From the NCBI RefSeq assembly GCF_031157375.1, contig NZ_JAVIFV010000003.1, positions 434,001 through 498,000 of the forward strand: 64,000 nt of DNA, read 5' to 3'. Position numbers and translations under genes: made by a program. The stretch is from Sphingosinicella sp. LHD-64 (lineage in GTDB: Bacteria > Pseudomonadota > Alphaproteobacteria > Sphingomonadales > Sphingomonadaceae). The notes below the pieces were generated by a model. That model saw only the letters and a list, made by a program, of their open reading frames with translations, did no database searches and was not told the DNA's origin. Positions within the stretch are counted from its first letter, which is position 1. Each line of letters starts with the position of its first letter. Positions 48,575-62,487 of this stretch are shown here, one piece after another.

Positions 48575-49963
48575 ATGATCCGGCTGTTCAAGCATTATAT
48601 CCCCTATGCGGTGCTGCTGCTGGGGGCGATCGACTTCGCCCTGCTGCTGCTCGCCGCCGAGGCCGGCTGGGCGCTCAGGGTCTGGCAGATTTCCGGCACC
48701 TTCGATCCGGGCGGCGAGCGGCTGCCCAACATGCTCGCTTTCGCGCTGACGCTGCAGGGCGCGATGGTCGCCGTCGGCGTCTATGGCGTCGAGGCATTGC
48801 AGTCGGCGCGCTTCGCCATCGCCCGGCTCGTCGTCGCGGCGATGCTCGGCTTCCTGCTTCTCAGCCTCGTCTTCTTCGTCGTGCCGCCGGTCAGCTTCTG
48901 GCGCTCCAGCCTGCTCTACGCGATGTGGTTCGGCCTGGCCGGCCTGGCGATCGTCCGCACCCTCCTGCGGGACGTGCTCGGCGGCGAGCGCTTCAAGCGG
49001 CGTCTGCTCGTGCTCGGGGCCGGCGGGCGCGCCGGCCGCATCGAGGCGCTGGCGAAGCGCCCGGGCGCCGGTTTCGCGGTGGTCGGCTTCGTCGGCATGA
49101 ACGACGGACCGACGCAGGTGACCAGGGCGGTGAACCGCGCCGACATCGCCAGCCTGCCCGTTCACCTGCTGAGACTCGGCGCCAGCGAGGTGGTGCTGGC
49201 GCTCGAGGAACGGCGCAACGCCTTGCCCTTGAACGACCTGCTCAGGATCAAGACCACGGGCGTCGAGGTCCACGACTTCTCCAGCTTCCTCGAACGCGAG
49301 ACCGGGCGTGTCGACCTCGACAGCCTCAATCCCTCATGGCTGATCTTCTCGGATGGCTTCTCCGCCGGGCGACGGCTGTCGAGCTGGGGCAAGCGGCTGT
49401 TCGACGTCGCGGCGAGCCTGCTGCTCCTGCTCGTCACCTGGCCGGTGATCCTCCTGACCGCGATCGCGGTGAAGCTGGAGAGCCGCGGCCCCGCCTTCTA
49501 TCGCCAGCGCCGCGTCGGCCTCTACGGCGAGACGTTCGAGGTCATCAAGCTGCGCTCGATGCGCACCGATGCCGAGGTCGGCGGCAAGGCGGTCTGGGCA
49601 CAGAAGGACGATCCGCGCGTCACCCGGATCGGCCGCTTCATCCGCAAGGTCCGGATCGACGAGCTGCCGCAGGCATGGAGCGTGCTCAAGGGCGAGATGA
49701 GCTTCGTCGGCCCGCGTCCCGAGCGCCCCCAGTTCGTCGCCGATCTGGAGGCGCGCCTGCCTTATTATGCCGAGCGCCACGTCGTGAAGCCGGGCATCAC
49801 CGGCTGGGCGCAGATCAATTATCCCTATGGCGCCAGCATCGAGGACGCGCGCGAGAAGCTCGAATACGATCTCTACTATGCCAAGAACTACACGCCCTTC
49901 CTGGACATCCTCATCCTGCTCCAGACCTTCCGGGTGATCATTTGGCCGGAGGGCGCGCGCTGA
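48575..49963 (+). CDS. XrtA/PEP-CTERM system polyprenyl glycosylphosphotransferase (TIGR03013 type)
   Basis: Membrane sugar transferase of 462 residues that starts exopolysaccharide repeat synthesis on undecaprenyl phosphate. Four or five N-terminal helices and a CoA-binding-like domain ([20 protein letters not shown]) precede the catalytic bacterial sugar transferase domain: [71 protein letters not shown] and [16 protein letters not shown]. The last motif set and the PrsK/PrsR/PrsT genes behind it identify the exosortase-linked subfamily. Stop and start of prsK overlap by one base. Confidence 0.92.
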   Translation: MIRLFKHYIPYAVLLLGAIDFALLLLAAEAGWALRVWQISGTFDPGGERLPNMLAFALTLQGAMVAVGVYGVEALQSARFAIARLVVAAMLGFLLLSLVFFVVPPVSFWRSSLLYAMWFGLAGLAIVRTLLRDVLGGERFKRRLLVLGAGGRAGRIEALAKRPGAGFAVVGFVGMNDGPTQVTRAVNRADIASLPVHLLRLGASEVVLALEERRNALPLNDLLRIKTTGVEVHDFSSFLERETGRVDLDSLNPSWLIFSDGFSAGRRLSSWGKRLFDVAASLLLLLVTWPVILLTAIAVKLESRGPAFYRQRRVGLYGETFEVIKLRSMRTDAEVGGKAVWAQKDDPRVTRIGRFIRKVRIDELPQAWSVLKGEMSFVGPRPERPQFVADLEARLPYYAERHVVKPGITGWAQINYPYGASIEDAREKLEYDLYYAKNYTPFLDILILLQTFRVIIWPEGAR

Positions 49964-52058
49964 TGTTGCAGCTGCTGTCCCTGTGGAGCCATGTGCTGGC
50001 CGCCGCCCTGTTTGGCGCGCTGGCGCTGGCGCAGCTTCAGCACTGGAATGGCGCCCCGCATAACCGGCCGCTCGCCATGGCCTTCGCCGTGGTTGCCGTC
50101 TGGTCCGCCGTCATCGCGATCGCGGGCGGCGAGACGGTGTTCGCTCAGGTTGCGGAAGGCGGGCGCAACCTTGCCTTCCTCGCTTTCATGTACGGACTGA
50201 TGCGCGAGGCCGACGACGACGGCAGCCAGCGCGGGGTCAAGGCGGTCTATGCGGCGCTGGCCGCCGCGATCGGCTGCCAGACGATAGCGGGCGGCCTCAT
50301 GGCCTTCGCCGGAAGCCTCCCGGGCACGCTGGACGCGCTCGTCTCGACCGGCCGGCTGCTTGGCCTGCTCGTCGCCGCCGGATCGCTGATCCTGGTGCAC
50401 AATCTCTACGGGCAGGCCGCGCCCGGCTCGCGCAGCGCCCTGCGTTTCCCGATGCTCGCGCTGGCGGCGATGTGGGCCTACGATCTCCATCTCTACACAT
50501 TGGCCTATTTCACCCACGGCCTCGCCGCCGACCTGTTCGCGACGCGCGGCCTCGTGCTGGCGCTGCTCGCACCCCTGTTCGCGCTCGGCCTGCGGCGCCA
50601 CGCCGCCTGGCAGTTCCAGCTCTCGCGCGCGGCAACCTTCCAGTCGGTCTCGGTCATCGCGATCCTCGCCTATCTGCTGGTGATGGTCTCGGCGGCGCGG
50701 ACCGCGGAGGCCGTCGGCGGCAATCTCGGCCTCGTCGCCCAGTTCGGCGTCCTCTTCGTCACCACCCTCGCCGTGCTGGCCCTGCTGCCGTCGGGCCGGG
50801 CGCGGGCCTGGCTCAAGGTGTTCCTCGCCAAGCATGTCTTCGAGCATCGCTACGATTATCGCCGCGAATGGCTGCGCTTCGTCGCGACGCTCGATCGGGA
50901 GGGCGCCGACGGCGCGCCGCTCGAGCAGCGCGTCGTGAAGGCGCTTGCCGACATCGGCGATTCCCCGGCCGGCCTGCTGCTCACCGTCGACGACCAGTAT
51001 CGCCTGACCCTCTGTGCCCGCTGGAATTCGGACGCGAAGCTGCCGTCGACGGGCCTCGGCGCGGAACGGCTGCTGCGCTTCATCGAGGCCGGAACCCATG
51101 TGCTCGACTTCGCGGCGATCGGCGGCGGCAGGTTGAGCGCGAGCGGCGAGGCCTTCCCGGTTCCCGGCTGGCTGAGTGAGCTGGAAAATGCCTGGGCAGG
51201 CATTCCGCTGATTCACTCGAGGCGGCTGGTCGGGCTCGTCCTGCTGGAGCATCCGGCCCAGCGCCGGCCGCTGGACTGGGAGGATTTCGACCTGTTCCGC
51301 ACCGCGGGCGTCCAGGCGGCGAGCTACATCGCCGAGGCGCGGGGGCAGCAGGCGCTGGCCGACGCGAGCCGCTTCGAGGAGTTTAACCGGCGCTTCGCCT
51401 TCATCCTTCACGACATCAAGAATCTGGTGAGCCAGCTCAGCCTCGTCGCGCGCAATGCGGAGCGTCACGCCGACAATCCTGAATTCCGCGCCGACATGGT
51501 CGCCACCCTGCAAAGCTCGGTGAAGAAGATGAACGACCTGCTCGTCCGCCTGTCGCCGGGCGCCGCGCGCGAGCTCGAGGCGCCGCGCGCCGTGCCGATC
51601 GAGCCGATCCTCGGCCGGCTTGCCGGCGCGAAGGGGCGCCGCCACCCGGTCGGTTTCGCCTGCGACGACGGCCTGGCGGCGACTGCCAATCCGGACGGCC
51701 TCGAACAGGCGCTCGCCCACCTTCTCCAGAATGCGATCGACGCCAGCGCGCCCGATCGGCCGGTCGAGCTGCGCGCCTATGAAAGCGGCGGCGACGTCGC
51801 GATCGAGGTCGTCGATCGGGGGCGCGGGATGTCGGGCGAGTTCGTCCGCACCCGCCTGTTCCAGCCGTTCGTCTCCACCAAGGATTCGGGGTTCGGCATC
51901 GGCGCCTATGAGGCGCGCGCCCTGATCCATGGCATGGGCGGCCGGCTGGAGGTGGAAAGCGCCGAAGGCGAAGGCACCTGCTTCACCATCTTCCTGGCCG
52001 GCGTCCAGCGCCAGCCGAACCCCTTCCATGACCGCCTGACCCGCGAACGGATGCGCGC

Positions 52059-52062
<4 letters not shown>
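49963..52062 (+). CDS. prsK: XrtA/PEP-CTERM system histidine kinase PrsK
   Basis: Sensor kinase of 699 residues. About eight transmembrane helices form the N-terminal third. A GAF-like domain follows (about 300-450; LLLTVDDQYRLTLCARWN), then the phosphoacceptor His in FILHDIKNLVSQLSLVARNAERH and the ATPase domain with an N-box (LAHLLQNAIDASAP), G1 (DRGRGMSGEF) and G2 (KDSGFGIGAYEARALI). The HDIKN form of the H-box is typical of PrsK. The signal sensed is unknown. The partner regulator PrsR overlaps its stop by 4 bp. Confidence 0.93.
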
Positions 52063-53419
<1,357 letters not shown>

Positions 53420-53423
<4 letters not shown>

Positions 53424-55324
53424 GGATTTGGGCGCCGCTCATTGCCGTGGCCCTGATCGCTGCCTGCTCGGGCGGACCCGGAGCGGCGTACCAGCGCGGC
53501 GTCGCCGCGTTCGAGGCGGGCGACGTGCGCACCGCGCGGGTCGAGTTCATGAACGCGCTGCAGGCCGATCCCGACAACCGCCCCGCTCGGGTGATGCAGG
53601 CGCGGGTCCTGCTGGCGCTCGGCGACGGCGCCGCCGCCCAGGCCGAGATCGAGCGCGCTCGCCAGTCCGGGGTCGCGCCCGCCCAGACGCATCACCTCCT
53701 CGCCCATGCCCGGCTGCTGCAGGGCGATGCGCAGGGCGCGCTCGCCGAACTGGCCGACGTGCCCCCCACCCACGCCGCCTATGCCGCGCGCATCCGCGGC
53801 CGCGCCGCGATGGCGCTAGGCGACATTGCAACTGCCGCCCAGGCGTTCGACGAGGCGCTCAGGCTGTCCCCGAACGACAGCGCGCTCTGGACCGACATCG
53901 CGCGCTTCCGCCGCGGTGGAAACGAGATCGGCGGCGCGATCCAGGCCGCCGACCGGGCGGTGGCGGCCAATCCGCGCAACACCGATGCCCTGCTGCTGCG
54001 CGGCGAACTCACCCGCACCCAATATGGCCTCGCCGCCGCCTTGCCCTGGTTCAGCCGCGTGCTCGAGGTCGACGGCAATCATGTCAACGCGCTGCTCGAG
54101 CGCGCGATCACCTATGGCGACATGGGCCGGATGCGCGAGATGCTGGCGGACGTGCGCACCGTCCACCGGCTGACCGGCGGCCATCCGATGGCCTACTACC
54201 TTCAGGCCATGCTCGCCGCCCGCGCCCGCAACTACACGCTGGCGCGCAGCCTGCTCGATCGCACGCGCGGCGCCTTCGCCGACATGCCAGCCGCGATGCT
54301 GCTCGCCGGCGCGATCGATTTCGGATCGGGCAACCTGCCGGAGGCCGCCGAGCGCCTCGGCCGGCTGGTGCAGCTCCAGCCCGGCAACCGCAAGGCGCGC
54401 CGCCTGCTCGCCGCGACCCAGTCGCGGATGGGCAATGCCGCGGCCGCGGTCGAGACGCTGATCCCGATCGCCAACCGGCCGGACGCCGACAGCTACAGCC
54501 TGACTTTGATGGGTCGCGCCCTCGCCGCCCAGGGCGATGCGGGACATGCCTCCTTCTATCTCGCCCGCGCCGCCCAGCCGCGGCCGCCGGTGCTGGCCGC
54601 GATCGAGCAGGTCGACGACCGCGCCTTCGCCGATCTGCGCACCGCCGCGTCCGAGCGGCCGGGGGAGGTGCTGCTCCAGGTCCGTTTCGTCTCCGCCTTG
54701 CTCGCCCGCGGGCTTGGCGGCGAGGCGCTGGCACGGGCCCGACAACTGCAGGCCGCCAATCCGGGCGCGCCGGAAGTCCATATGCTGGCCGGCGATGCGC
54801 TCGGTATGCGCGGCGATTTCCGGGGCGCCGCCGAGCAATATCGCCGCGCCGCCAACATCGCCTTCTCCGAGCCGGTGGCGCTGCGGCTGATCGAGGCGCT
54901 GCAGCGCTCCGGCCAGATCGAGGCGGCGGACGGCGTCCTCCGGCTGTTCCTCCAGCAGAATCCGCGCAACGTCCCCGCGCTCGTCCTCTACGCCGCCCGC
55001 GCGATGCAGGCGGAGGACTGGCCGCACGCGATCCGTGTCTACGAGAGCCTGCAGCGCCGCCTCGGCAGCAACGACGCCACCATCCTCAACAATCTCGCCT
55101 GGGCCTATTCCGAGGAGGGCGACTATGACCGCGCCATCCCGCTCGCCCGCCGCGCCTGGTCGCTCGACCGCGACAATCCCGCGACCGCCGACACCTATGG
55201 CTGGATCCTGTTCAAGAGCGGCACCGACCGCGCCCAGGGCCTCGTCCTGCTCGAGCAGGCAGCGCGCGGCGCCCCGAGCGACGCCGAGATCCGGCGCCGC
55301 CTGGAACAGGCCCGGCGCAGCTAG
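53420..55324 (+). CDS. prsT: XrtA/PEP-CTERM system TPR lipoprotein PrsT
   Basis: TPR-repeat protein of 634 residues with a lipoprotein signal (VALIAAC, Cys 16). More than ten tetratricopeptide-like units follow, from GAAYQRGVAAFEAGDVRTARVEFMNAL to the well-formed last ones (ATILNNLAWAYSEEGDYDRAIPLARRAW, PATADTYGWILFKSG). In this system PrsT is thought to serve exopolysaccharide export or PEP-CTERM protein handling at the outer membrane. The GTG start at 53420 overlaps the prsR stop, so all four genes from 48575 form one operon. The gene ends at the repeat 55352-55438. Confidence 0.92.
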
Positions 55325-55351
55325 GGTTGTCCATTCTACATTGGACCAGGA

Positions 55352-55438
55352 TCGTCATTGCGAGGAGCGTAAGCGACGAAACAATCCAGACTGACTCGAC
55401 GGCCGCACTGGGTTGCTTCGTTACGCTCGCAATGACGA
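55352..55438. repeat. CGTCATTGCGAG-type palindromic repeat
   Basis: TCGTCATTGCGAG (55352-55364) faces CTCGCAATGACGA (55426-55438), with inner arms GTAAGCGACGAAACAATCCAG and GGGTTGCTTCGTTACG also pairing. It fills most of the 135-bp gap between the convergent prsT and M16 protease genes, where the hairpin could act as a bidirectional terminator. Confidence 0.82.
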
Positions 55439-55459
55439 TTCTTTGAACTCGGAAAGACT

Positions 55460-58297
55460 CTAGCGCAAGGTCGGCGTGTCGAGGTTGAGCGCGCTGAGCG
55501 GGATCACGATCAGGTTCGGGTAGCGCTGACGCAGCCGGTCGGCGAACTGCGAAGCCTCGCCGACGATGACGATCGTCGACCCGTCACCCGGCAGCAGCTC
55601 CGCCGCGACAGACTGCACGTCGGCCGGCGTCACTGCGAGCACCGACGGCAGATAGGTGTCGAGCGTTTCCGGCCCGATGCCGCGCAGGACATAGCCGGCG
55701 ATCAGCCCGGCCACGCCGGACGTGGTCTCGATGCTGCGCCCGAACCCGCCGGTCAGCGAGGCGCGCCGCGCGGCGAGATCGGCTGCCGTGGGAGCCTCGC
55801 TGCCGAGCCGCTGCATCTCGCTCAAGGTCAGCGCCAGCACTTGATCGGCGGCGGCGTTGCGGGTCTGCGTCACTGCGAGGAACGGTCCGGCCTCGCGCCG
55901 CGCGTCGATGCTGCTGCCCGAGCCGTAGGAGAGGCCGCGGCGGATGCGGATCTCCTGGTTGAGCCGCGCCGAATAGCCGCCGCCCAGGATCGCGTTGGCG
56001 ACCAGCGCCCGATAGAAGCGCGGATCGCGCCGCGACAGGCCCTCGCGCGCCACTGCGACCGCCGCCTGGCCGGAGCCCGGCATGTCGACCACCACCACAT
56101 TACCGCGCGCCGGGGCGCTGGCGTTCGACGCTGCTGCCGTAGCCGCGGAGGCTTGAGCGTTCCAGTTGCCGAAATGCCGTTCGGCCAGTGCGCGCGCCTG
56201 TGCCGGATCGATGTCGCCACTGAGGATCAGGGTTGCATTGGCCGGCGCCCAGGCCGACCGGTAGGCGCCCTCGATGTCGGCGCGGGTGATCGCGCGCAGC
56301 GAGGCGACCGTGCCGCCCGACGGATGCCCGTAGGCCCCGGCGCCGTAGAGCGCCCGCATCGCCGCCATCTGCGCGACCTCGCCGGGATCGCTCATCGAGA
56401 CGGTGACGCCGTCGATCGCGGTCGTGCGCTGCCGCTCGATCTCCTCGTCCGGCAGCGAGGCGTGCCGGGCGACGTCGGCGACGATGCCGAGCGCCGCGTC
56501 GATCTCGCCGGTCTGGACGGTGAGGCCGAGCTGCGACCCGTCCCAGCCGGCGCCGCTGTCGAGCGACGTGCCGAGCGCCTCGACCGCGCGATCGATCTCG
56601 GTCGCGGATCGGGTCGCGGTGCCCTCGGTCATCACTGCGGCGGTGAGGCCCGCGGTGCCGGCCCGTCCCGCGGTGTCGGCGGCCGATCCGCCCCGCGTGA
56701 CCAGGCTGGCGGTGACCAGCGGCAGCATGTGGTTCTCGACCGTGATGACGGTGAGGCCGTTGGCGAGCCGCTGCGTGTTCGGGCGCGGCACCGTCGGCAC
56801 GATCTCGGGTCCCGGCGCCGGCGGCGCGACGCGCTCGGCCTCGCTTGCTGGCTGGATGATCGGGATGTCGGCCGGCGCGGTCAGCGCGGCGGTCTGCACC
56901 GTATCCGCGGTCGCGATCGTATCCTCGCCCGCGCCTTCCTGCGCCGTGTCGGGCAGGTAGCGGACCCCGGCGCTGGCATCCTCGCGCAGCCAGGTGAGCG
57001 CGACCCTCTGAATGTCGGCCGGAGTCACCGCGGCGATGCGCGCCAGCCGCTCATCGGCCGCGCGCGGATCGCCGTCGACGATCACCGCCTGGGCGAGCGC
57101 CGAGGCCTGCCCGTCGACCGTCTCGCGCTCGCCCAGTGCGCTGGTCAGCAGCTCGTTCTTCGCCTCCTCCAGCTCGGCCGGGGTGACCAGGCCGTCGCGG
57201 AACCGCGCGATCTCGCGACGCAGCCCCGTCTCGCCGGCCTCCGCCGTCTGGCCGGCCGAGAGGATCGCATAGACGCCGAGATTACCCCGCCCCTGCCTGG
57301 TCTCGAGGAACGAGCTCGCCTGCGCGGCGATACGGTCGCTGTAGACCAGGCTCTGGTGAAGCCGCGAGCTCTCACCGGTCGAGAGGACGCCGTCGAGCAC
57401 CTCCATCGCCGCCGCATCATCGCTGCGCGCCGGCGGCGCCGGGTAGGAGATCAGCACTGCGGGCAGCGGCGTGTTGGGCTCGTAGACCGTATAATTTCGC
57501 GCCTGCCGCCGCGCGGGTTCCTCGACCGTCACCCGCGGGATCGCCGTCGCCGGGCGGGTGAGCGGCGCGAAATACTGGTCGACCCAGCGATCGAGCTCGG
57601 CCTGGTCGAAATTGCCGGCGACGACGAGCACCGCATTGTCGGGCCGGTAGTAGGTGGCGTGGAAGGCGCGCACGTCGTCGATGGTCGCTGCATCGAGGTC
57701 TTCGATGCTGCCGATGCCGGGGCGGGCATAAGGATGCACGTCGTAGGAGATCTGCGGCAGATAGAGGTAGAAGAGCCGGCCGTAGGGCGCCGCGAGCACC
57801 CGGCTCCTGAACTCCTCCTTCACCACGTCGCGCTCGGAGTTGAAGAAGCCCTCCTCCACCACGAGCGAGCCCATCCGCTCCGCTTCCGCCCAGAGCAGCC
57901 GCTGGAGATGGTTGGCCGGGACGACCTCGTAATAATTGGTGTAGTCGTCGTTGGTCGACGCGTTGTTGAAGCCGCCGACATCCTCGGTCAGGCGATCGAA
58001 CTGCTCGGGCACCATGTTGCGCGTCGCCTTGAACATGATGTGCTCGAACAGATGCGCGAAGCCGGAGCGGCCGCGCGGGTCGTCCTTGGAACCGACGTCG
58101 TACCAGACCTGCACCGACACATTGGCGCTGTTGGCGTCGCGGATGGAATAGACGCGCAGGCCGTTGGCGAGCGTCCGCGTCTGATAATTGAGCGGCGCGA
58201 TTGCCGGGGCGGGCGTCGATGCGCCCTGCGCCAGCGCACCGGCGGAAAAGGTGAAGGCCAGCGCGGCGAGCGCCACGCGCGAGATCGAACGCTTCAT
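55460..58297 (-). CDS. Periplasmic M16 zinc metalloprotease, two-domain form
   Basis: Pitrilysin/insulinase family protein of 945 residues with a signal peptide (RVALAALAFTFSAGALAQ). The first half holds the inverted zinc motif HLFEH (GFAHLFEHIMFKAT) with the downstream Glu in SERDVVKEEFR. The second half (from NTQRLANGLTVITVENH) is a homologous but inactive domain, as usual in the fused type, and keeps the R/Y region IRIRRGLSYGSGSS. The halves are joined by an Ala/Pro/Glu-rich linker (about 470-530). It probably degrades small peptides in the periplasm. The ATG at 58297 (MKRSISRVAL) is chosen as the start of the signal peptide. Confidence 0.93.
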   Translation of the reverse strand: MKRSISRVALAALAFTFSAGALAQGASTPAPAIAPLNYQTRTLANGLRVYSIRDANSANVSVQVWYDVGSKDDPRGRSGFAHLFEHIMFKATRNMVPEQFDRLTEDVGGFNNASTNDDYTNYYEVVPANHLQRLLWAEAERMGSLVVEEGFFNSERDVVKEEFRSRVLAAPYGRLFYLYLPQISYDVHPYARPGIGSIEDLDAATIDDVRAFHATYYRPDNAVLVVAGNFDQAELDRWVDQYFAPLTRPATAIPRVTVEEPARRQARNYTVYEPNTPLPAVLISYPAPPARSDDAAAMEVLDGVLSTGESSRLHQSLVYSDRIAAQASSFLETRQGRGNLGVYAILSAGQTAEAGETGLRREIARFRDGLVTPAELEEAKNELLTSALGERETVDGQASALAQAVIVDGDPRAADERLARIAAVTPADIQRVALTWLREDASAGVRYLPDTAQEGAGEDTIATADTVQTAALTAPADIPIIQPASEAERVAPPAPGPEIVPTVPRPNTQRLANGLTVITVENHMLPLVTASLVTRGGSAADTAGRAGTAGLTAAVMTEGTATRSATEIDRAVEALGTSLDSGAGWDGSQLGLTVQTGEIDAALGIVADVARHASLPDEEIERQRTTAIDGVTVSMSDPGEVAQMAAMRALYGAGAYGHPSGGTVASLRAITRADIEGAYRSAWAPANATLILSGDIDPAQARALAERHFGNWNAQASAATAAASNASAPARGNVVVVDMPGSGQAAVAVAREGLSRRDPRFYRALVANAILGGGYSARLNQEIRIRRGLSYGSGSSIDARREAGPFLAVTQTRNAAADQVLALTLSEMQRLGSEAPTAADLAARRASLTGGFGRSIETTSGVAGLIAGYVLRGIGPETLDTYLPSVLAVTPADVQSVAAELLPGDGSTIVIVGEASQFADRLRQRYPNLIVIPLSALNLDTPTLR

Positions 58298-58356
58298 ATC
58301 CGTTAACTCCCCAGCGACCCCGCTTGCTGCGCCCGCGCGCGGGGCCGCGTCAAGCG

Positions 58357-60159
<1,803 letters not shown>

Positions 60160-60244
60160 GGTCGGCGATGTAGTCGGCCCCGCCGCCGATCTCCAGCCCA
60201 GCGCGCGAACAGTGTTGACCGAAACGATCTCTGCGCTATTAGCG

Positions 60245-60263
60245 AATGAGAATCATTCTCATT
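60245..60263 (+). promoter_or_regulatory. Classical Fur box upstream of the haem-type TonB receptor
   Basis: AATGAGAATCATTCTCATT, a 19-bp palindrome perfect around its central base, followed by ATC so that it matches the standard GATAATGATAATCATTATC consensus well. It ends 22 bp before the receptor start at 60286. This is a stronger and different box from the 17-bp version used in the 8-13 kb island. Confidence 0.85.
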
Positions 60264-60285
60264 ATCAGACGAAGCGGGGACATCG

Positions 60286-62475
60286 ATGACACGCGCCACT
60301 CTCATGCTCGGCACCGCCATGGCGATGCTGCCTCACGCCGCCTGGGCGCAGGTGGAGCTTGCCTCGGCGGATGCGGCCGAGCAGGCGATCACCGTCACGG
60401 CGACGCGGACGCCGACGCCGGTCGATCGGGTGCCGGCGACCGTGACGGTGATCGACGAGGAACAGATCGCCGACCAGCTCGCGACCGACGCCAACGACCT
60501 CGTCCGGTTCGAGCCGGGGGTCAGCGTGCCGCGTTCGCCGGCGCGGTTCGGGGCAGCGCTGGGGTCGACCGGCCGCGACGGCAATTCGGGCTTCACGATC
60601 CGCGGCATCGGGGGGAACCGCGTCCTCATCCAGGTCGACGGCATCCGCATTCCGGACAGCTTCGGCTTCGGCGCGCAGCTCACCGGGCGCGGCGACTATG
60701 TCGATCTCGGCATCGTCCGCTCGGTCGAGATCCTGCGTGGACCCGCCTCGGCGCTCTACGGCTCGGACGGCCTCGCCGGCGCGGTGAGCTTCCAGACCTC
60801 CGATCCGTCCGACCTGCTCGGCGACGGCCGCGACGTCACCGGCATGGTCCGCGCCGGCTATACCAGCGACAGCGACGAATTTTCCGAAACCGCTTTGGTC
60901 GCCGCCCGCTCCGGGGCCTGGTCGGGCCTCGTCTCCTACACGCGCCGCGACGGGCACGAGCTCGAAAACCAGGGCGAGAATGATGCGGAGAACTCGACCC
61001 GCACCACGCCCAATCCGCAGAACACCCGCTCCAACGCGGTGCTCGGCAAAATCGTGTTCGCGCCCAACGACAACCACCGCTTCCGCGTCACCGCCGAATA
61101 TGGCGACAGCTTCGTCTTCACCGACGTGCTGAGCGGACGCAGCGCGACCGTCGTCGACCTCTACGGGCGCGACACGAGCGAGCGCAAGCGGGTCAGCTTC
61201 GACTGGCGCTACACCGGCGACGGCGTGATCGATTTCGCCCAGCTCGCGCTCTACTGGCAGGACAGCGACAACCGCCAGTTCACCTTCGAGGACCGCCAGC
61301 CCGCGGTCGATCGGACCCGCATCAACACGTTCGACAACCGCATCGTCGGCGGCAGTGCCGAGGCCCGCTCGACCTTATCCACGGGGGCGATCCAGCACAC
61401 GCTCGTCTTCGGCGGCGACCTTTCCGTCACCCGCCAGGAGGGGCTGCGCGACGGCACCGTGCCGCCGGCCGGCGAGACCTTCCCGACCCGCGCCTTCCCG
61501 GTCACCGATTTCACGCTGGCGGGCGTGTTCATCGGCGACGAGATCGGCTTCGCCGGCGGTGCCTTCACCCTCCATCCGGCCCTGCGCTTCGACTATTACG
61601 ACCTCGATGCCAGCGACGATCCGCTGCTGCCGAGCTTCCAGGGCGCGGACCAGAACGGCTCGCGCGTCACGCCGCGGATCGGCGCGGTCTGGCGGTTCGC
61701 GCCGAACCTCAGCCTCTACGGAAATTACGCGATGGGCTTCAAGGCGCCCTCGCCGACCCAGGTGAACCAGTTCTTCGAGAATCTGACTTCGCCCTTCTTC
61801 TCCTACCGCACGATCCCGAACCCGGATTTGAGGCCCGAGACCAGCGAGACCTGGGAGGCCGGCATCCGCTATCGGGGGCCGATCGCCTCCGCCTCGATCA
61901 CCGGCTTCATCGGCCGCTACGACGATTTCATCAGCCAGGAGCAGATCGGCGGCGCCGGGACGATCGCCAATCCGATCCTCTTCCAGTTCGTCAATCTCGA
62001 CCGGGTCGAGATCGAAGGGGTCGAGGCGCGCGGTGGGCTCGACTTCCCGAACGGCTTCAACGCCGATTTCTCCTTCGCCTGGGCGACCGGCGACATCGTC
62101 GAGCCGGGCAACGTCACGCGGCCGCTCGCCAGCATCGATCCGATCAAGCTCGTCCTCGGCGCCGGCTATCGCGATCCGGGCGGGCGCTTCGGCGCGCAGC
62201 TCCATCTGACCGCGATCGCGCGCAAGCCACTCGAGCGGACGACGGGGGTGTGTACCGGCACTTGTTATCGCCCGGACGCCTCGACGGTGCTCGACGCGAC
62301 CGCCTTCTGGCGGATCAACGACAATTTCACGCTGCGCGCCGGCCTCTTCAACATCACCGACGAGCGCTACGCCTATTGGAGCGACGTCGCCGGCCTCGCC
62401 GCCGCAACCGCGGTGGCCGATGCCTATACCCGGCCGGGACGCAACGTGCGCGTGTCGCTGACTGCGCGCTTCTAG
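60286..62475 (+). CDS. TonB-dependent receptor, haemoglobin/transferrin/lactoferrin (haem) family
   Basis: Outer-membrane receptor of 729 residues. It has a signal peptide (LMLGTAMAMLPHAAWAQ), TonB box-like QAITVTATRTPTPVDRVPATVTVI, a plug with NSGFTIRGIGGNRVLIQVDGIRIPD and VEILRGPASALYGSDGLAGAV, and a haem-family barrel segment (YGNYAMGFKAPSPTQVNQFFENL, NPDLRPETSETWEAGIRY). It ends RVSLTARF. FKAPSPTQVN and NPDLRPETS are the conserved boxes of this group. The strong Fur box predicts repression by iron. It begins an operon with the CbiX-like and DUF6607 genes. Confidence 0.92.
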   Translation: MTRATLMLGTAMAMLPHAAWAQVELASADAAEQAITVTATRTPTPVDRVPATVTVIDEEQIADQLATDANDLVRFEPGVSVPRSPARFGAALGSTGRDGNSGFTIRGIGGNRVLIQVDGIRIPDSFGFGAQLTGRGDYVDLGIVRSVEILRGPASALYGSDGLAGAVSFQTSDPSDLLGDGRDVTGMVRAGYTSDSDEFSETALVAARSGAWSGLVSYTRRDGHELENQGENDAENSTRTTPNPQNTRSNAVLGKIVFAPNDNHRFRVTAEYGDSFVFTDVLSGRSATVVDLYGRDTSERKRVSFDWRYTGDGVIDFAQLALYWQDSDNRQFTFEDRQPAVDRTRINTFDNRIVGGSAEARSTLSTGAIQHTLVFGGDLSVTRQEGLRDGTVPPAGETFPTRAFPVTDFTLAGVFIGDEIGFAGGAFTLHPALRFDYYDLDASDDPLLPSFQGADQNGSRVTPRIGAVWRFAPNLSLYGNYAMGFKAPSPTQVNQFFENLTSPFFSYRTIPNPDLRPETSETWEAGIRYRGPIASASITGFIGRYDDFISQEQIGGAGTIANPILFQFVNLDRVEIEGVEARGGLDFPNGFNADFSFAWATGDIVEPGNVTRPLASIDPIKLVLGAGYRDPGGRFGAQLHLTAIARKPLERTTGVCTGTCYRPDASTVLDATAFWRINDNFTLRAGLFNITDERYAYWSDVAGLAAATAVADAYTRPGRNVRVSLTARF

Positions 62476-62487
62476 GGGAGAGAGACG